Assembly (NCBI GenBank): GCA_948957135.1
Contig: CARDBT010000002.1
Coordinates: forward strand, 1 to 64,000
DNA length: 64,000 bases
Reading direction: 5' to 3'
Source: COE1 sp910588595
GTDB lineage: Bacteria; Bacillota; Clostridia; Lachnospirales; Lachnospiraceae
The position numbers were made by a program, and so were the translations under genes. Positions 46,059 through 55,235 of the stretch are shown piece after piece. The notes beneath the pieces were generated by a model. The model had not been told where the DNA came from. It saw only the letters and a program-made list of their open reading frames with translations, and did no database searches. Position 1 is the stretch's first letter, and each line of letters starts with the position of its first letter.

Positions 46059-46292
46059 TTAGCATTCATAAGACCATTTTAACATCATAGCCCATATATG
46101 TAAACAAAGGAATCCGATTACTGTCTATTACTGATCAAGCCCCGGATTTTCACGGCACCGAACCCTTTATATCTCCCGCATTTCGTGTTATACTGTCAGA
46201 AATCAGCCCTGTGATCCAACAAGAAAGAATCGGACTTTTAGAGGAATAGCCTCTCGGAGTCTATAAGATTGTTCCAGAAAGGAGCCCTTCAG

Positions 46293-46694
46293 ATGAAAAA
46301 TTTTGTGCGCCTAACCGACCTGCAGCCAGAAGATATATACGAAATATTCCGTATCGCGGACGAGATCAATTCCAGAAAATACAAAGGTTTTCTGAGTGGA
46401 AAAAGTGTGATCCTCTTCTTCCCTGCCACAAGCATCAGGACGCGGATCACTTTTGAAAAGGGCATTGACCTGCTGGGCGGTCATTCGATCCTCTTTCCCA
46501 CTGACACCCTCGACAAAAAAGAAAGCACAAGAGATGTCTGCGGTTATCTGAACAACTGGGCGGATCTTGTGATCGCCCGCCACAGAGACATCCACCTGCT
46601 CGAAACGCTCGCCCAGTATTCAAAAGTTCCCGTGATCAACGCCATGACCGACAGCAATATCTCATTCTATCTCTATTTCTGGTATATTTACTAG
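46293..46694 (+). pseudogene. Truncated ornithine/aspartate carbamoyltransferase-like gene
   Basis: The N-terminal carbamoyl-phosphate domain of a transcarbamylase: FVRLTDLQPEDIYEIFRIAD, the phosphate-binding SIRTR (STRTR in most OTCases) in FFPATSIRTRITFEKGI, and VPVINAMTDSN. The family continues HPCEILADL, but here the sequence changes right after DSN (about 46659) into unrelated codons and a stop at 46694. The break coincides with the end of the YhcG-type gene on the other strand. The C-terminal ornithine-binding half is not found on the far side. AGGAG eight bases before the ATG shows that the 5' end is intact. Confidence 0.8.
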
Positions 46695-47651
46695 TTCCTG
46701 TAATTTTTCTCTTAATACTTTTTTATCCGGCAATTGCAATTTATATTCAGACACAAGCATTGACGACATACTCCTGCTCATTGCATATTCAACTACTTCG
46801 TCATTCTTTGTTGCACACAGGATCAATCCCACACTTGGATTCTCATGCTCCTTTTTCACCTGTCTGTCCAACGCCTCCAGATAAAAATCCATTTTTGAAA
46901 CATATTCCGGCTTAAATTTTCCAATCTTTAGTTCAAACGCTACTAAGCATTGTAACCCTCGATGAAAAAACAATAAATCTATCGCATAATCTTCTCCACC
47001 AACCTGCACTTTATATTCTTCATCTATAAATGTAAAATCCCTTCCCAATTCCAAGATAAAATCTCGCATTTTTAAGATCAGTGCTTTCCTAAGATCATTT
47101 TCTTTATATGGACTTGGCAGATCCAGAAATTCAACAACATAAGAATCCAAAAATGGATTATTGTTTATTTTCTTTATCCCTTCAGGCAGTGCTTTTCCCT
47201 TCGATAACATATAACGTTCATAATAAGCACTGTCTAATTGTCTTTCCAACTCACGTTTACTGTAATTCTCTTGTATGCACAATCGCAAATAAAACTCTTT
47301 TTCTTCAATACTTTTTGTCCCTGATAAAATGAGCAGATTATTTGTCCAATTGATTTGTGTCACCAGTGGTGACACTTTTTCATAATTCGCATAAGCCTCA
47401 TAAAATTGTTTCATACGATAAAGACCACGACGATTAAACCCTTTTATCCCTGGAAATGTATCTTGTATATATCCGGAAAGTTCATCAATAAACGAATCTC
47501 CATAAGATGCTGTTTTTGCCTCTTCGCTGATAAATTGCCCTACATGCCAATACATATTGATCAACTCTTCATTTACCTTCCGATATGCATTCTTTTTAGC
47601 ACTTTCTATAATAGCAACCACTTTCGTAAAGGTTCCCTTAATTTCATCCAT
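46662..47651 (-). CDS. YhcG/DUF1016-type PD-(D/E)XK nuclease
   Basis: A 329-residue protein. The N-terminal DUF1016 domain has INMYWHVGQFISEEAKTASY and GFNRRGLYRMKQFYEAYANY. The C-terminal nuclease domain has VGGEDYAIDLLFFHRGLQCL followed by VAFELKIGKFKPEYVSKMDF, giving the D...E-x-K set. Such genes occur beside restriction or mobile loci and are frequently transferred. The gene is clearly more AT-rich than its surroundings. It ends at the broken carbamoyltransferase gene, so it is probably a recent arrival. Confidence 0.9.
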   Translation of the reverse strand: MDEIKGTFTKVVAIIESAKKNAYRKVNEELINMYWHVGQFISEEAKTASYGDSFIDELSGYIQDTFPGIKGFNRRGLYRMKQFYEAYANYEKVSPLVTQINWTNNLLILSGTKSIEEKEFYLRLCIQENYSKRELERQLDSAYYERYMLSKGKALPEGIKKINNNPFLDSYVVEFLDLPSPYKENDLRKALILKMRDFILELGRDFTFIDEEYKVQVGGEDYAIDLLFFHRGLQCLVAFELKIGKFKPEYVSKMDFYLEALDRQVKKEHENPSVGLILCATKNDEVVEYAMSRSMSSMLVSEYKLQLPDKKVLREKLQELVNIPEIEIE

Positions 47652-47749
47652 ATCATGTCCTCACAGATTGATTTCATATAGCACACCACTACGTCCATAT
47701 TATAGCAAAAACTGACTTCTTCTACAATCACATCTCATAAAGATACAAT

Positions 47750-47842
47750 CGAGTAGGGGAACGACCTTCTCCACTACTCGCCGCGCCTGGCACCCGTCAG
47801 CCTCTGCTGACATGCTTCCTTGGGGTGTCCGTGTGCATAAAA
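47750..47842 (-). repeat. Copy C of a structured post-terminator repeat
   Basis: On the plus strand it reads CGAGTAGGGGAACGACC, CACTACTCG, then CACCCGTCAGCCTCTGCTGAC and a block ending GTGTGCATAAAAAG. The same order of hairpins as copy B (9671-9773), with the second hairpin shortened to GTCAGCCTCTGCTGAC. Confidence 0.7.
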
Positions 47843-47877
47843 AGCTGACTTACAGAACACTATTTCTGCAAGCCAGC
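47843..47877 (-). terminator. Intrinsic terminator of the rubrerythrin gene
   Basis: AGCTGACTTACAGAA pairs with TTCTGCAAGCCAGCT (two mismatches) and on the minus strand is followed by TTTTTATG. It lies about 70 bases after the stop of the rubrerythrin gene. Confidence 0.6.
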
Positions 47878-47947
47878 TACTCATAACATCTTCTACTTTT
47901 CCGTTTACCTAGCGTAAGTCATAAGTTTTGCATTCAGACACCGATCC

Positions 47948-48487
47948 TCAATAATTGTCCGCATGCACCTCAAAGTAAGCCTGCGGGTGATTGCACACCG
48001 GGCATACCTCCGGCGCCTTTGTGCCGACTACGATATGACCGCAGTTGCGGCACTCCCACACCTTGACCTCGCTCTTCTCAAACACAGCCGCCGTCTCCAC
48101 GTTCTTTAGCAGGGCGCGGTATCTCTCCTCGTGGTGCTTCTCGATCTCGCCCACAGCGCGGAACTTTGCCGCAAGCTCCGGGAATCCCTCCGCCTCGGCA
48201 GTCTTTGCGAAATCCTCATACATATCTGTCCACTCGTAGTTCTCCCCGTTCGCCGCCGCCGCGAGATTGTCCGCCGTGCTGCCGATCCCCTGCAGCTCCT
48301 TAAACCACATCTTGGCATGCTCCTTCTCGTTGTCAGCCGTCTTTAGGAAGATCGAGGAGATCTGCTCATACCCCTCCTTCTTTGCGACGGACGCAAAGTA
48401 TGTGTACTTGTTGCGCGCCTGGGACTCACCCGCAAAAGCTGCCTCAAGATTCTTCTCTGTCTGTGTTCCTGCGTATCTGTTTGCCAT
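47948..48487 (-). CDS. rbr: Rubrerythrin
   Basis: A 179-residue peroxide-reducing diiron protein of anaerobes. The ferritin-like domain supplies Glu and His ligands (FAGESQARNKYTYFASVAKK, DNEKEHAKMWF, VGEIEKHHEERYRALLK). The C-terminal rubredoxin-like domain has two knuckles, CRNCGHIVVG and CPVCNHPQAYF, for one Fe. Start 48487 (MANRYAGTQTEKNL) follows GGAG by eight bases. Single gene with its own terminator at 47843-47877. Fits an anaerobic host under oxidative stress. Confidence 0.96.
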   Translation of the reverse strand: MANRYAGTQTEKNLEAAFAGESQARNKYTYFASVAKKEGYEQISSIFLKTADNEKEHAKMWFKELQGIGSTADNLAAAANGENYEWTDMYEDFAKTAEAEGFPELAAKFRAVGEIEKHHEERYRALLKNVETAAVFEKSEVKVWECRNCGHIVVGTKAPEVCPVCNHPQAYFEVHADNY

Positions 48488-48640
48488 GTTCCATTCTCCT
48501 ATTCTCTCTGTCACTTTTGTTGACACGATATTGCAGTCCCGCCTGACTCCAGGCAGCTGCTACCTCTCATTATACCCTATTTCCAGAATTTAGCAATCAA
48601 TTTTTAGCACGGTCATTCATTGCCAGTTACAGTTCAGCCC

Positions 48641-48784
48641 AGTACAGCATTGCCTAAATAACAGTGAAAAATAGTGCCTGATATTTGTGACAGGACAAGG
48701 CGGTGGCATTGTTGACTGACGACAACGCAGGACTGGTGCAAATAGCAGGTGTTGTATTCACTGTTATTTGCGCAATGCTGTACT
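48641..48784. mobile_element. MITE-like inverted-repeat element 3
   Basis: 28-base terminal inverted repeats with 2 mismatches, beginning AGTACAGCATTG and containing AAATAACAGTGAA. No open reading frame in the 144 bases. The region 48488-48887 otherwise holds only the leader of the rubrerythrin gene and the hairpin at 48836-48877. Confidence 0.7.
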
Positions 48785-48835
48785 ACGGCTTCTAATTACA
48801 CTGCAAAGTCCGTGAGAAAGCATAGTGTTTGAGAT

Positions 48836-48877
48836 GCATCAAGCCAACCGTGAAGCGGTTTTTGCATGGCTTGATGC
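48836..48877 (-). terminator. Hairpin after the MATE transporter gene
   Basis: GCATCAAGCCA pairs perfectly with TGGCTTGATGC around a 20-base loop that itself pairs (ACCG/CGGT). It is 11 bases after the stop at 48888. No clear T-run on the minus strand, so termination is uncertain. Confidence 0.45.
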
Positions 48878-48887
48878 TTGTCTATCA

Positions 48888-50264
48888 TTATTCATTACAG
48901 TCCTGCCTCTCATTTTTCAACAGATTCCGCCGTTTCCAGTTCCCCGTACGGTACCAGAGATAGGAGATCAGATAATTAGCCGTCCAGCCCATCGGCACTG
49001 CGTACCAGATCAGCTCGATCCCCCAGATCGGCGAGCACAGCTGTGCCACGGCGACGCGGATCGCAAGGTTGATCAGGTTTGCCAGCATGTATACCTTAAT
49101 GTCCCCCGCGCCCCGCAAGATCCCGTCCGTTATCGCCTTAAATCCCAGAAAGGAAAAGAAGAACCCGATAAAGCGAAAGTAGGCTGTCCCTGTCTCAAAC
49201 GCCACCGCCGACTCTCCCTGCTCCACAAAGGCAGACAGGATCGGCTCGTAAAAAAGCTGCGAGACCGCGATCAGCAGCACCCCAAAGCCGATGATGATGC
49301 CGTACGCCGCGCGATACCCCTGCCGCACGCGCTCCGGCTTGCCCGCACCGAGATTCTGCGCCGTGAAGGTGGACATCGCGTTCCCCGTGGCGATCATCGG
49401 CACGATGCACAGCGACTCGAGCCGCGTTCCCGCGGAGTACCCTGCAAGCGCAGAGGAGCCAAACTGGTTGACTGCAGACTGTGTGAGCAGCATGCCGATG
49501 CTCACGATCGACTGCTGCACGATCGACGGGATCGCGACCTTGACGCCCGTGACAAACATATCACTGCGGAAACGCCGTACTTTTCCCTCGACCGCATAGG
49601 TGGACAGCAGCCGCATCAGAATGACCAGCGAGATCACTGCCGCGATGCCCTGTGCGATCACCGTAGCGACCGCAGCCCCGGCAACGCCCATCTTCAAACT
49701 CCCCACCATCCACAGATCCAGTACGATATTTAATATAGAAGAAAAGATCAGCAAAAACAGCGGGATCTTGGAGCGCCCCAGCGCGTTGAAATTTGCGGAC
49801 AAAATATTGTACATGAACATAAACGGCAGTCCCACAAAATAAATCTGGAGATACGATACGGCGTCCGGAAGGATATTGTCCGGCGTCTTCAGCAGACGTA
49901 GCACTGTCGGATTGACCGCAAATCCCAACACCGCCAGCAGCGTGCTGAACACCGCAAACGCGATCAGAAATGTGTACACGGAGCTTTTCATCTCCCTGTA
50001 ATGTCCCGCGCCGAGATACTGGCTCGTCAGCACCGACGCCCCGATCCCGCCGCCGATCGCGATCATGATAAAAACCGTCGTGAAGGAGTACGATGCCCCC
50101 ACCGCCGCGAGCGCATCCTCCCCGACCAGATTTCCCACGATGATGGAATCCGCCATATTGTAAAACTGTTGAAATAAATTGCCGATGATCATCGGCAGCG
50201 CGAAGAAGAACAAACTTCGCGCCGGCGGCTGTGTGATCAGATTTTCTTTTGCATTCTGTGCCAT
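48888..50264 (-). CDS. MATE-family efflux transporter
   Basis: A 458-residue membrane protein with 12 hydrophobic segments in two similar halves, typical of the DinF/NorM-type MATE family. The start region SLFFFALPMIIGNLFQQFYN and MADSIIVGNLVGEDALAAVG are the family N-terminal pattern. It would export drugs or metabolites with Na+ or H+. GGAGAG precedes the ATG. Substrate unknown. Confidence 0.94.
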   Translation of the reverse strand: MAQNAKENLITQPPARSLFFFALPMIIGNLFQQFYNMADSIIVGNLVGEDALAAVGASYSFTTVFIMIAIGGGIGASVLTSQYLGAGHYREMKSSVYTFLIAFAVFSTLLAVLGFAVNPTVLRLLKTPDNILPDAVSYLQIYFVGLPFMFMYNILSANFNALGRSKIPLFLLIFSSILNIVLDLWMVGSLKMGVAGAAVATVIAQGIAAVISLVILMRLLSTYAVEGKVRRFRSDMFVTGVKVAIPSIVQQSIVSIGMLLTQSAVNQFGSSALAGYSAGTRLESLCIVPMIATGNAMSTFTAQNLGAGKPERVRQGYRAAYGIIIGFGVLLIAVSQLFYEPILSAFVEQGESAVAFETGTAYFRFIGFFFSFLGFKAITDGILRGAGDIKVYMLANLINLAIRVAVAQLCSPIWGIELIWYAVPMGWTANYLISYLWYRTGNWKRRNLLKNERQDCNE

Positions 50265-50420
50265 TTTTCTCTCCTTCGGGAAAATTTGCTCCCTTTTCTC
50301 CTGATAGCTCTCGAAACTATCCTGTCGTATGATATCTGCCGTTTTCGCCAGAATCTGCAGCTGAACCTGTCAAATGGGTTAACCGTTCCCTACCATATTA
50401 TCATATGACTGCAGTGCTGT

Positions 50421-52661
50421 CTACCTGTCCTCAGACGCCCTCTTCAACCGCTCATACCGTCTGTCGACTTCCCGCTGCAGGCTCTCCGCAACCTCTCTGT
50501 ACGCCTCCCCGCAGAGATGCTTGGTGCGCCCCATCATCGCAAGCCAGTCCGTGACAGGGATCTTTTTGCCCGCCGCATCCGGCGCATAGCTCAGCTTTGT
50601 CCTGTCCTGCTCGATCTCATAGAGCGGAAAATAACAGCAGTCCACTCCCGCCTCGATCACCTTCCGCTCCGTCGCAGGGTTGTCGTTCCAGTTGAGCGGA
50701 CATGCCGACAGCGCCTTGAGATACGCCGTTCCCTCTGTCTTTGCGTAGAAAGCCGCCTTTGCAGCCTTTCTGATAAAGTCCGCCGGGTTGGACTCCGCCG
50801 CCGTCGCCACATACGGGATCCCCGTCGATGCCATGATCCTGGGCATGTCCTTGTGGAAGAACGTCTTGCCATACTGCTTTGCGCCCACGTGGGAGGTCGA
50901 ACTTCTCGCCCCCTTGGGTGTCGAGTATGAGAGCTGGTAGCCCGTGTTCATATAACCACCGTTGTCGTATTCAAACAGCAACAGGCGGTGTCCTCTGAGC
51001 GCTGTGCCGAGCGCCGATCCCATGCCGATATCCATACCGCCGTCACCGCTGACCATGACAAACACTATGTCGCCCGGCGGCAGCTCCCCCTTTTTCTGCT
51101 TTCTGTAGCAGATCTCCGCAAGACCGCTCAGCGTCGCCGCACCGTTCTGAAACAGATTGTGGAGATACGGCACCTTAAAACTCGTCTTCGGGTAAGGGGT
51201 CGTGACGATCATGCCGCACCCTGTCTGGAACAGGAGCACCACCGGATCCTCGATCGCCCGCAGCAGCAGATTCAGATTGACCGGTATGCCGCATCCAGGA
51301 CAGGCGCCATGCCCTGGCGCGATGCGTTTCGGCACGGCTGCCGTCGCGTTCAGACTGCCGCCCTTTACCTGCACTTCCCCGGACGCATCGCGCTGCACGG
51401 TTGTCGCGCCAGCCTGCGTCCTCTCCCTTGTGAGCGGTGCAAAAAAGCTTCCCTGCCCCATGGGATCCGCACCCGTACCGCGGTCCACACCGTAATAGTC
51501 AAAGTCGGGCGCATCCGGATCCGCCGCCAGATCGAGCATCCGCTCTGCATCCTCCGCGTAGAAATCCTTCCCGCCAAGCCCGTAGACCAGACTCCTGATC
51601 CGCGCCCTGCCGCCGAATTTCTGCATCATGGCGCGCACTTCCAGGGAGAGATTGCCGCCGCCCGCGCCGTAGCTGTCCTGCCGGTCGGCTACCAGCATCG
51701 TCTCCGCAGACTTACACGCCGCAAACAGCTCCTTTTCCGGAAAAGGGCGCAGCACATTCAGCGTCACCGCCCCCACCTTTTTCCCGTTCCTGCGCATCTT
51801 GTCCACACCCTCTTTTGCCGTCTCGTAGGAAGATCCGAGCAGCACCAGAAGCGACTCGGCATCCTCGCGGAAATACCCTTCCACCTTGCCGTATTCCCTG
51901 CCCGAGAGCGCCCCGTACTCCTCAAAAATCCTCGGGAGCAGCGCATCCGCCTGCTGCATCGCTAGGTGGAGCTGGTAGCGGTTGTTGAGCAGATCCGGTT
52001 CGTTCATATACGAGCCCACCGTGACCGGATTTTCCAGATCCAGGAAAGGGTATACCTCCCGCTTTGGTCCGATAAACTGCCGCACGACCCTGTCGTCCTC
52101 AAACCGCATGCACCGTCTCTTCTGATGGCTGGTGAAAAAGCCGTCATACGCCACCACCACCGGGAGCCGCACCTGCTCCGCAAGCTTTAACGCGATGATG
52201 TTAAAATCATAGACCTGCTGCACAGTGTGCGCAAACAGGATCGGCCACCCCGCATTTAGCAAAAACATGATATCGCTGTGGTCGCCCTTGATGGAAAGCG
52301 GCCCCGAAACCGTCCTGCACGCCACGTTCATCACCATCGGATAGCGCGTTCCCGACTGCACCGGAAACTGCTCTATGGCATACAAAAGCCCGTTCGCGCT
52401 GGTGGCGTTGATGACCCTGCCGCCGCCCACCGACGCGCCGTAGCAGATCCCGGCAGCGCTGTGCTCCCCCTCCGCCGCGATCATGATGAGATCCGTCTCC
52501 CCCTTTGCGCGCATCTCGTCGAGATTCTCTGCGATCTGCGTGGAGGGCGTGATCGGATAGTACCCCATCAGATCATAGCCGATCTGTTTGATCGCGACTG
52601 CCGCGATCTCATTGCCGCCTGCATATTCTATTACCTGTTTTTCCCTGACATCCGATGTCAT
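50421..52661 (-). CDS. 2-oxoacid:ferredoxin oxidoreductase, fused alpha-beta subunit
   Basis: A 746-residue protein joining two subunits that are usually separate. Residues ~1-400 are the alpha (pyrimidine-binding) part: GYYPITPSTQIAENLDEM, IMIAAEGEHSAAGICYGASV and VLRPFPEKELFAACKSAETM. A linker near residues 410-450 is followed by the beta (TPP) part with CPGCG and the TPP motif GDGGMDIGMGSALGTALRGH, with the matching Asn in EYDNGGYMNTG. The enzyme oxidises a 2-oxoacid with CoA and passes electrons to ferredoxin. The branched-chain (VorB-like) or 2-oxoglutarate type is not resolved. Its start overlaps the stop of the gamma-delta gene (TAATG). Confidence 0.92.
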   Translation of the reverse strand: MTSDVREKQVIEYAGGNEIAAVAIKQIGYDLMGYYPITPSTQIAENLDEMRAKGETDLIMIAAEGEHSAAGICYGASVGGGRVINATSANGLLYAIEQFPVQSGTRYPMVMNVACRTVSGPLSIKGDHSDIMFLLNAGWPILFAHTVQQVYDFNIIALKLAEQVRLPVVVAYDGFFTSHQKRRCMRFEDDRVVRQFIGPKREVYPFLDLENPVTVGSYMNEPDLLNNRYQLHLAMQQADALLPRIFEEYGALSGREYGKVEGYFREDAESLLVLLGSSYETAKEGVDKMRRNGKKVGAVTLNVLRPFPEKELFAACKSAETMLVADRQDSYGAGGGNLSLEVRAMMQKFGGRARIRSLVYGLGGKDFYAEDAERMLDLAADPDAPDFDYYGVDRGTGADPMGQGSFFAPLTRERTQAGATTVQRDASGEVQVKGGSLNATAAVPKRIAPGHGACPGCGIPVNLNLLLRAIEDPVVLLFQTGCGMIVTTPYPKTSFKVPYLHNLFQNGAATLSGLAEICYRKQKKGELPPGDIVFVMVSGDGGMDIGMGSALGTALRGHRLLLFEYDNGGYMNTGYQLSYSTPKGARSSTSHVGAKQYGKTFFHKDMPRIMASTGIPYVATAAESNPADFIRKAAKAAFYAKTEGTAYLKALSACPLNWNDNPATERKVIEAGVDCCYFPLYEIEQDRTKLSYAPDAAGKKIPVTDWLAMMGRTKHLCGEAYREVAESLQREVDRRYERLKRASEDR

Positions 52662-53758
52662 TATACTTCGCCCCCTTCGATCCTCTTTTCTGTCAGATAG
52701 GACTCCGATGTGATGTAGCCGTCCGGTCCGGCTTTTACATAATACTCCGGCGTGCGCAGCATGTCCTGGTTGGGCAGGAAGAACTTTTTATCCGGGTGTT
52801 CCGACTCCAGCCCCCGCACCAGCGCATTGACCGGGCACACGTCGACGCAGCGCATACAGCCCTTGCAGTGATAGTAGTCCAGCCCCTGGTTGACCATCAT
52901 CTCCCTGCCGTTGTAAGTTCCCTTCGCAAACTGGAACACCATGTCCGGGCAGGTGGAATCACAGAGCCCGCAGTTGATGCACCGCTCTTTGATGAAAACA
53001 GGGATATACCCCTGTCTCGACGGGGACAGATCCGCTGTCACCGTACTGCCATACCGCGGATTCACACCGCCGATCGGCGCTGTCGCATACCCCCATTCAT
53101 GGTCATTCTCCTCCGCCTTCTCCCGCCGGTCAGACCGCTGCCCGCCTTTTGCTTCCAACAGCCGCACCTGCTCATAGCCCTGCTCCAGCCCGCTCAGATT
53201 CCCCTCCAGCGCCGCCGGATATTTCCTGCCAAGGCTGTCGCGGCAGATCTGTTTTGCCTCCTCCAATTTCACAAATCCCATCACCTTCGCCATCGCACCC
53301 AGCATCACCACATTGATGCGCGACTTTGTCTCCATCGCGATCCGGCGCGCATTGACTCCATAGCAGCAGCCGACCGCATCGGGCAGATGCTGCAAAACCG
53401 TTTCACCGTTCCCCTGATCCGTCGCGACGATCACATTCGTCCTGTCACTGCACCCTTTCCAGACACGCTCGTCGCGCATCAGCGCCTGGTGGAAGATCAC
53501 CAGCAGATCAGGCTCCACGACCGGGGAATGCACCCTGATCTCCCTGTCCGGCGGGGCAAAACGGATATACGCTTTCACCGGCGTCCCTGTCTTCTCAGAA
53601 CCGTAGCTGGAAAATCCCGCACTGTTGAGCTGCAGATACCGGACTGCCAGCTCGCCCACCATCTTCCCACACAGATTCGCCCCCAGTCCGCCGATGCTCT
53701 CCAGACGAATCCCATAATAATCCTGTTTGCTCAAAATCTGCTCAATGCCGTCTGCCAT
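52661..53758 (-). CDS. 2-oxoacid:ferredoxin oxidoreductase, fused gamma-delta subunit
   Basis: A 365-residue protein. Residues ~15-210 are the gamma domain (RLESIGGLGANLCGKMVGEL, NVVMLGAMAKVMGFVKLEEA). The C-terminal ~110 residues form a 2[4Fe-4S] ferredoxin-like delta domain with CINCGLCDSTCPD and CKGCMRCVDVCPV. Together with the alpha-beta gene it gives the complete four-domain enzyme in two polypeptides. It is the first gene of the pair and its stop overlaps the next ATG, so translation is coupled. Confidence 0.92.
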   Translation of the reverse strand: MADGIEQILSKQDYYGIRLESIGGLGANLCGKMVGELAVRYLQLNSAGFSSYGSEKTGTPVKAYIRFAPPDREIRVHSPVVEPDLLVIFHQALMRDERVWKGCSDRTNVIVATDQGNGETVLQHLPDAVGCCYGVNARRIAMETKSRINVVMLGAMAKVMGFVKLEEAKQICRDSLGRKYPAALEGNLSGLEQGYEQVRLLEAKGGQRSDRREKAEENDHEWGYATAPIGGVNPRYGSTVTADLSPSRQGYIPVFIKERCINCGLCDSTCPDMVFQFAKGTYNGREMMVNQGLDYYHCKGCMRCVDVCPVNALVRGLESEHPDKKFFLPNQDMLRTPEYYVKAGPDGYITSESYLTEKRIEGGEV

Positions 53759-53857
53759 AACTGATCTCCTTTATATTTTGATTTTTTTCACAATAGAATA
53801 CTCTGTCAATAGAACATGCTGCCAATAAAACACGCTGCCGCAGGAAAGTCCTGCCAT

Positions 53858-54430
53858 TTATATCGCTCCCAGCAGTCCATACAACAATGTCCCCACCACG
53901 CCGCTCCCGAAAATGATCGTCACCGCGTTCGCCTTATACTTTCTGAGTATGACCAGTGCCCCGATAAAGATGCCCAGTTCAACGAGCCTGATATTGCCAG
54001 GCACAATGTCGTGCAGCTCCGCCTGAAAGAGCCCGAGCATCAGGATCGACGCTCCCGCAGATGCGATCAGCGCCACGACTGCCGGCCGCAGCGAGCCCAG
54101 CACCATCTGCACGCCGCTCACCGTGCGGTATTTATAATAAAAATGCGCCAGCGCAAGACAGATACAAAACGACGGGATAATACACCCGATCGTGCAGAGC
54201 AGGACGCCGTAGATCCCCGCGGACCGCATCCCCACAAAAGTCGCCGAGTTGATGGAGATCGGCCCCGGCGTCATCTCCGCCACCGTGACCAGATCCGAAA
54301 ACTCCTCCATGGTCATCAGACCGTGCATGTTGACGATCTGCTCCTGTATCAGCGGAATTGCCGCGTAGCCGCCGCCCACGCTGAACAGACCGACCCATAT
54401 GAATGAGAAAAATAGTTTTATTAAAAGCAT
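53858..54430 (-). CDS. Short chromate transporter (CHR) subunit
   Basis: A 190-residue single-domain CHR protein: FSFIWVGLFSVGGGYAAIPL and TVAEMTPGPISINSATFVG are the family motifs. Five to six hydrophobic segments. Short CHR proteins act in pairs encoded next to each other, and its partner is the gene 82 bases upstream. Chromate or sulfate export is the known role of the family; substrate here is unproven. Confidence 0.9.
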   Translation of the reverse strand: MLLIKLFFSFIWVGLFSVGGGYAAIPLIQEQIVNMHGLMTMEEFSDLVTVAEMTPGPISINSATFVGMRSAGIYGVLLCTIGCIIPSFCICLALAHFYYKYRTVSGVQMVLGSLRPAVVALIASAGASILMLGLFQAELHDIVPGNIRLVELGIFIGALVILRKYKANAVTIIFGSGVVGTLLYGLLGAI

Positions 54431-54512
54431 GCCTGCACCCCTTTGTTCTTATTCGATATTTGTTTTGATATTTATTCTGATATCTGTTTTATTCTAATAG
54501 TCATTTTGATAC

Positions 54513-55139
54513 TTATTTCACATGTTTTGATTTGATATTTTTGGACTTTGGCATATTGGACACCGAAGGATTCTCTGCCCTGTTCTTTTTGAGATTGTAA
54601 TACAGATCGATCAGACCGATCCCAAGGCAGACGAAAATGATGATCATCGCGCTGACATCCAGCAAATAAGCCGACACAAATGCCACTACCATCATTGTCA
54701 TATAGAGGATCCGCCCTGTCTTCACCACGTTCCCCGCCAGATTGATCACCACATCAAAGATCACTGCCGCCACCCCGGCGCGCATCACCTGCAGAGCCGT
54801 GGCAATATAGGGATTGGTTCGGAATTGCTCATAGAACAGTGAGATGACCGAGATGATGACCATCGGCGGCAGTATCGTCCCCAATATGGCTGTCAGAGAA
54901 CCCGCCACCCCGGCGATCCGATAACCGATAATGACGGAGGCATTTACCGGAAGCGGCCCCGGCGCCGACTGCGTGATCGCTGTCACGTCCAGCATCTCGT
55001 CCTCCTCCATCCATTTCAGCTCCTCCACGTATCTCTTTTTCATCAGGGAAACGATCACAAACCCGCCGCCAAACGTGCAGGCACTCAACACAAACATTGA
55101 CTTGAACAATGTCCACAATTTACTGTAATCTTTTTTCAT
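54513..55139 (-). CDS. Short chromate transporter (CHR) subunit
   Basis: A 208-residue single-domain CHR protein. The first segment reads LFKSMFVLSACTFGGGFVIV and the second motif is VTAITQSAPGPLPVNASVII. The C-terminal tail is basic. It is the upstream member of the CHR pair. A GGAGG site is four bases before the ATG. A 15-base tandem repeat (55157-55235) lies directly upstream. Confidence 0.9.
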   Translation of the reverse strand: MKKDYSKLWTLFKSMFVLSACTFGGGFVIVSLMKKRYVEELKWMEEDEMLDVTAITQSAPGPLPVNASVIIGYRIAGVAGSLTAILGTILPPMVIISVISLFYEQFRTNPYIATALQVMRAGVAAVIFDVVINLAGNVVKTGRILYMTMMVVAFVSAYLLDVSAMIIIFVCLGIGLIDLYYNLKKNRAENPSVSNMPKSKNIKSKHVK

Positions 55140-55156
55140 GATTCCTCCGCTTCTTT

Positions 55157-55235
55157 TATCACAATTTTTTTATCACAGTTTCTTCTATCACAGTTTCTTT
55201 TATCACAGTTTCTTTTATCACAGCTTCCTATATAA
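55157..55235 (-). repeat. 15-base tandem repeat in the chromate transporter leader
   Basis: About five units of TATCACAGTTTCTTT (plus strand) at 55157, 55171, 55186, 55201 and 55216. On the minus strand one frame reads a V-I-K-E-T pentapeptide repeat, broken by a TAG upstream. The rest of 55140-55587 holds nothing I can name. Confidence 0.75.

Noticed and set aside
55157..55235. Possible iteron or CRISPR-like array
   Set aside because: The units are 15 bases, contiguous and lie in a leader; no replication gene is nearby.
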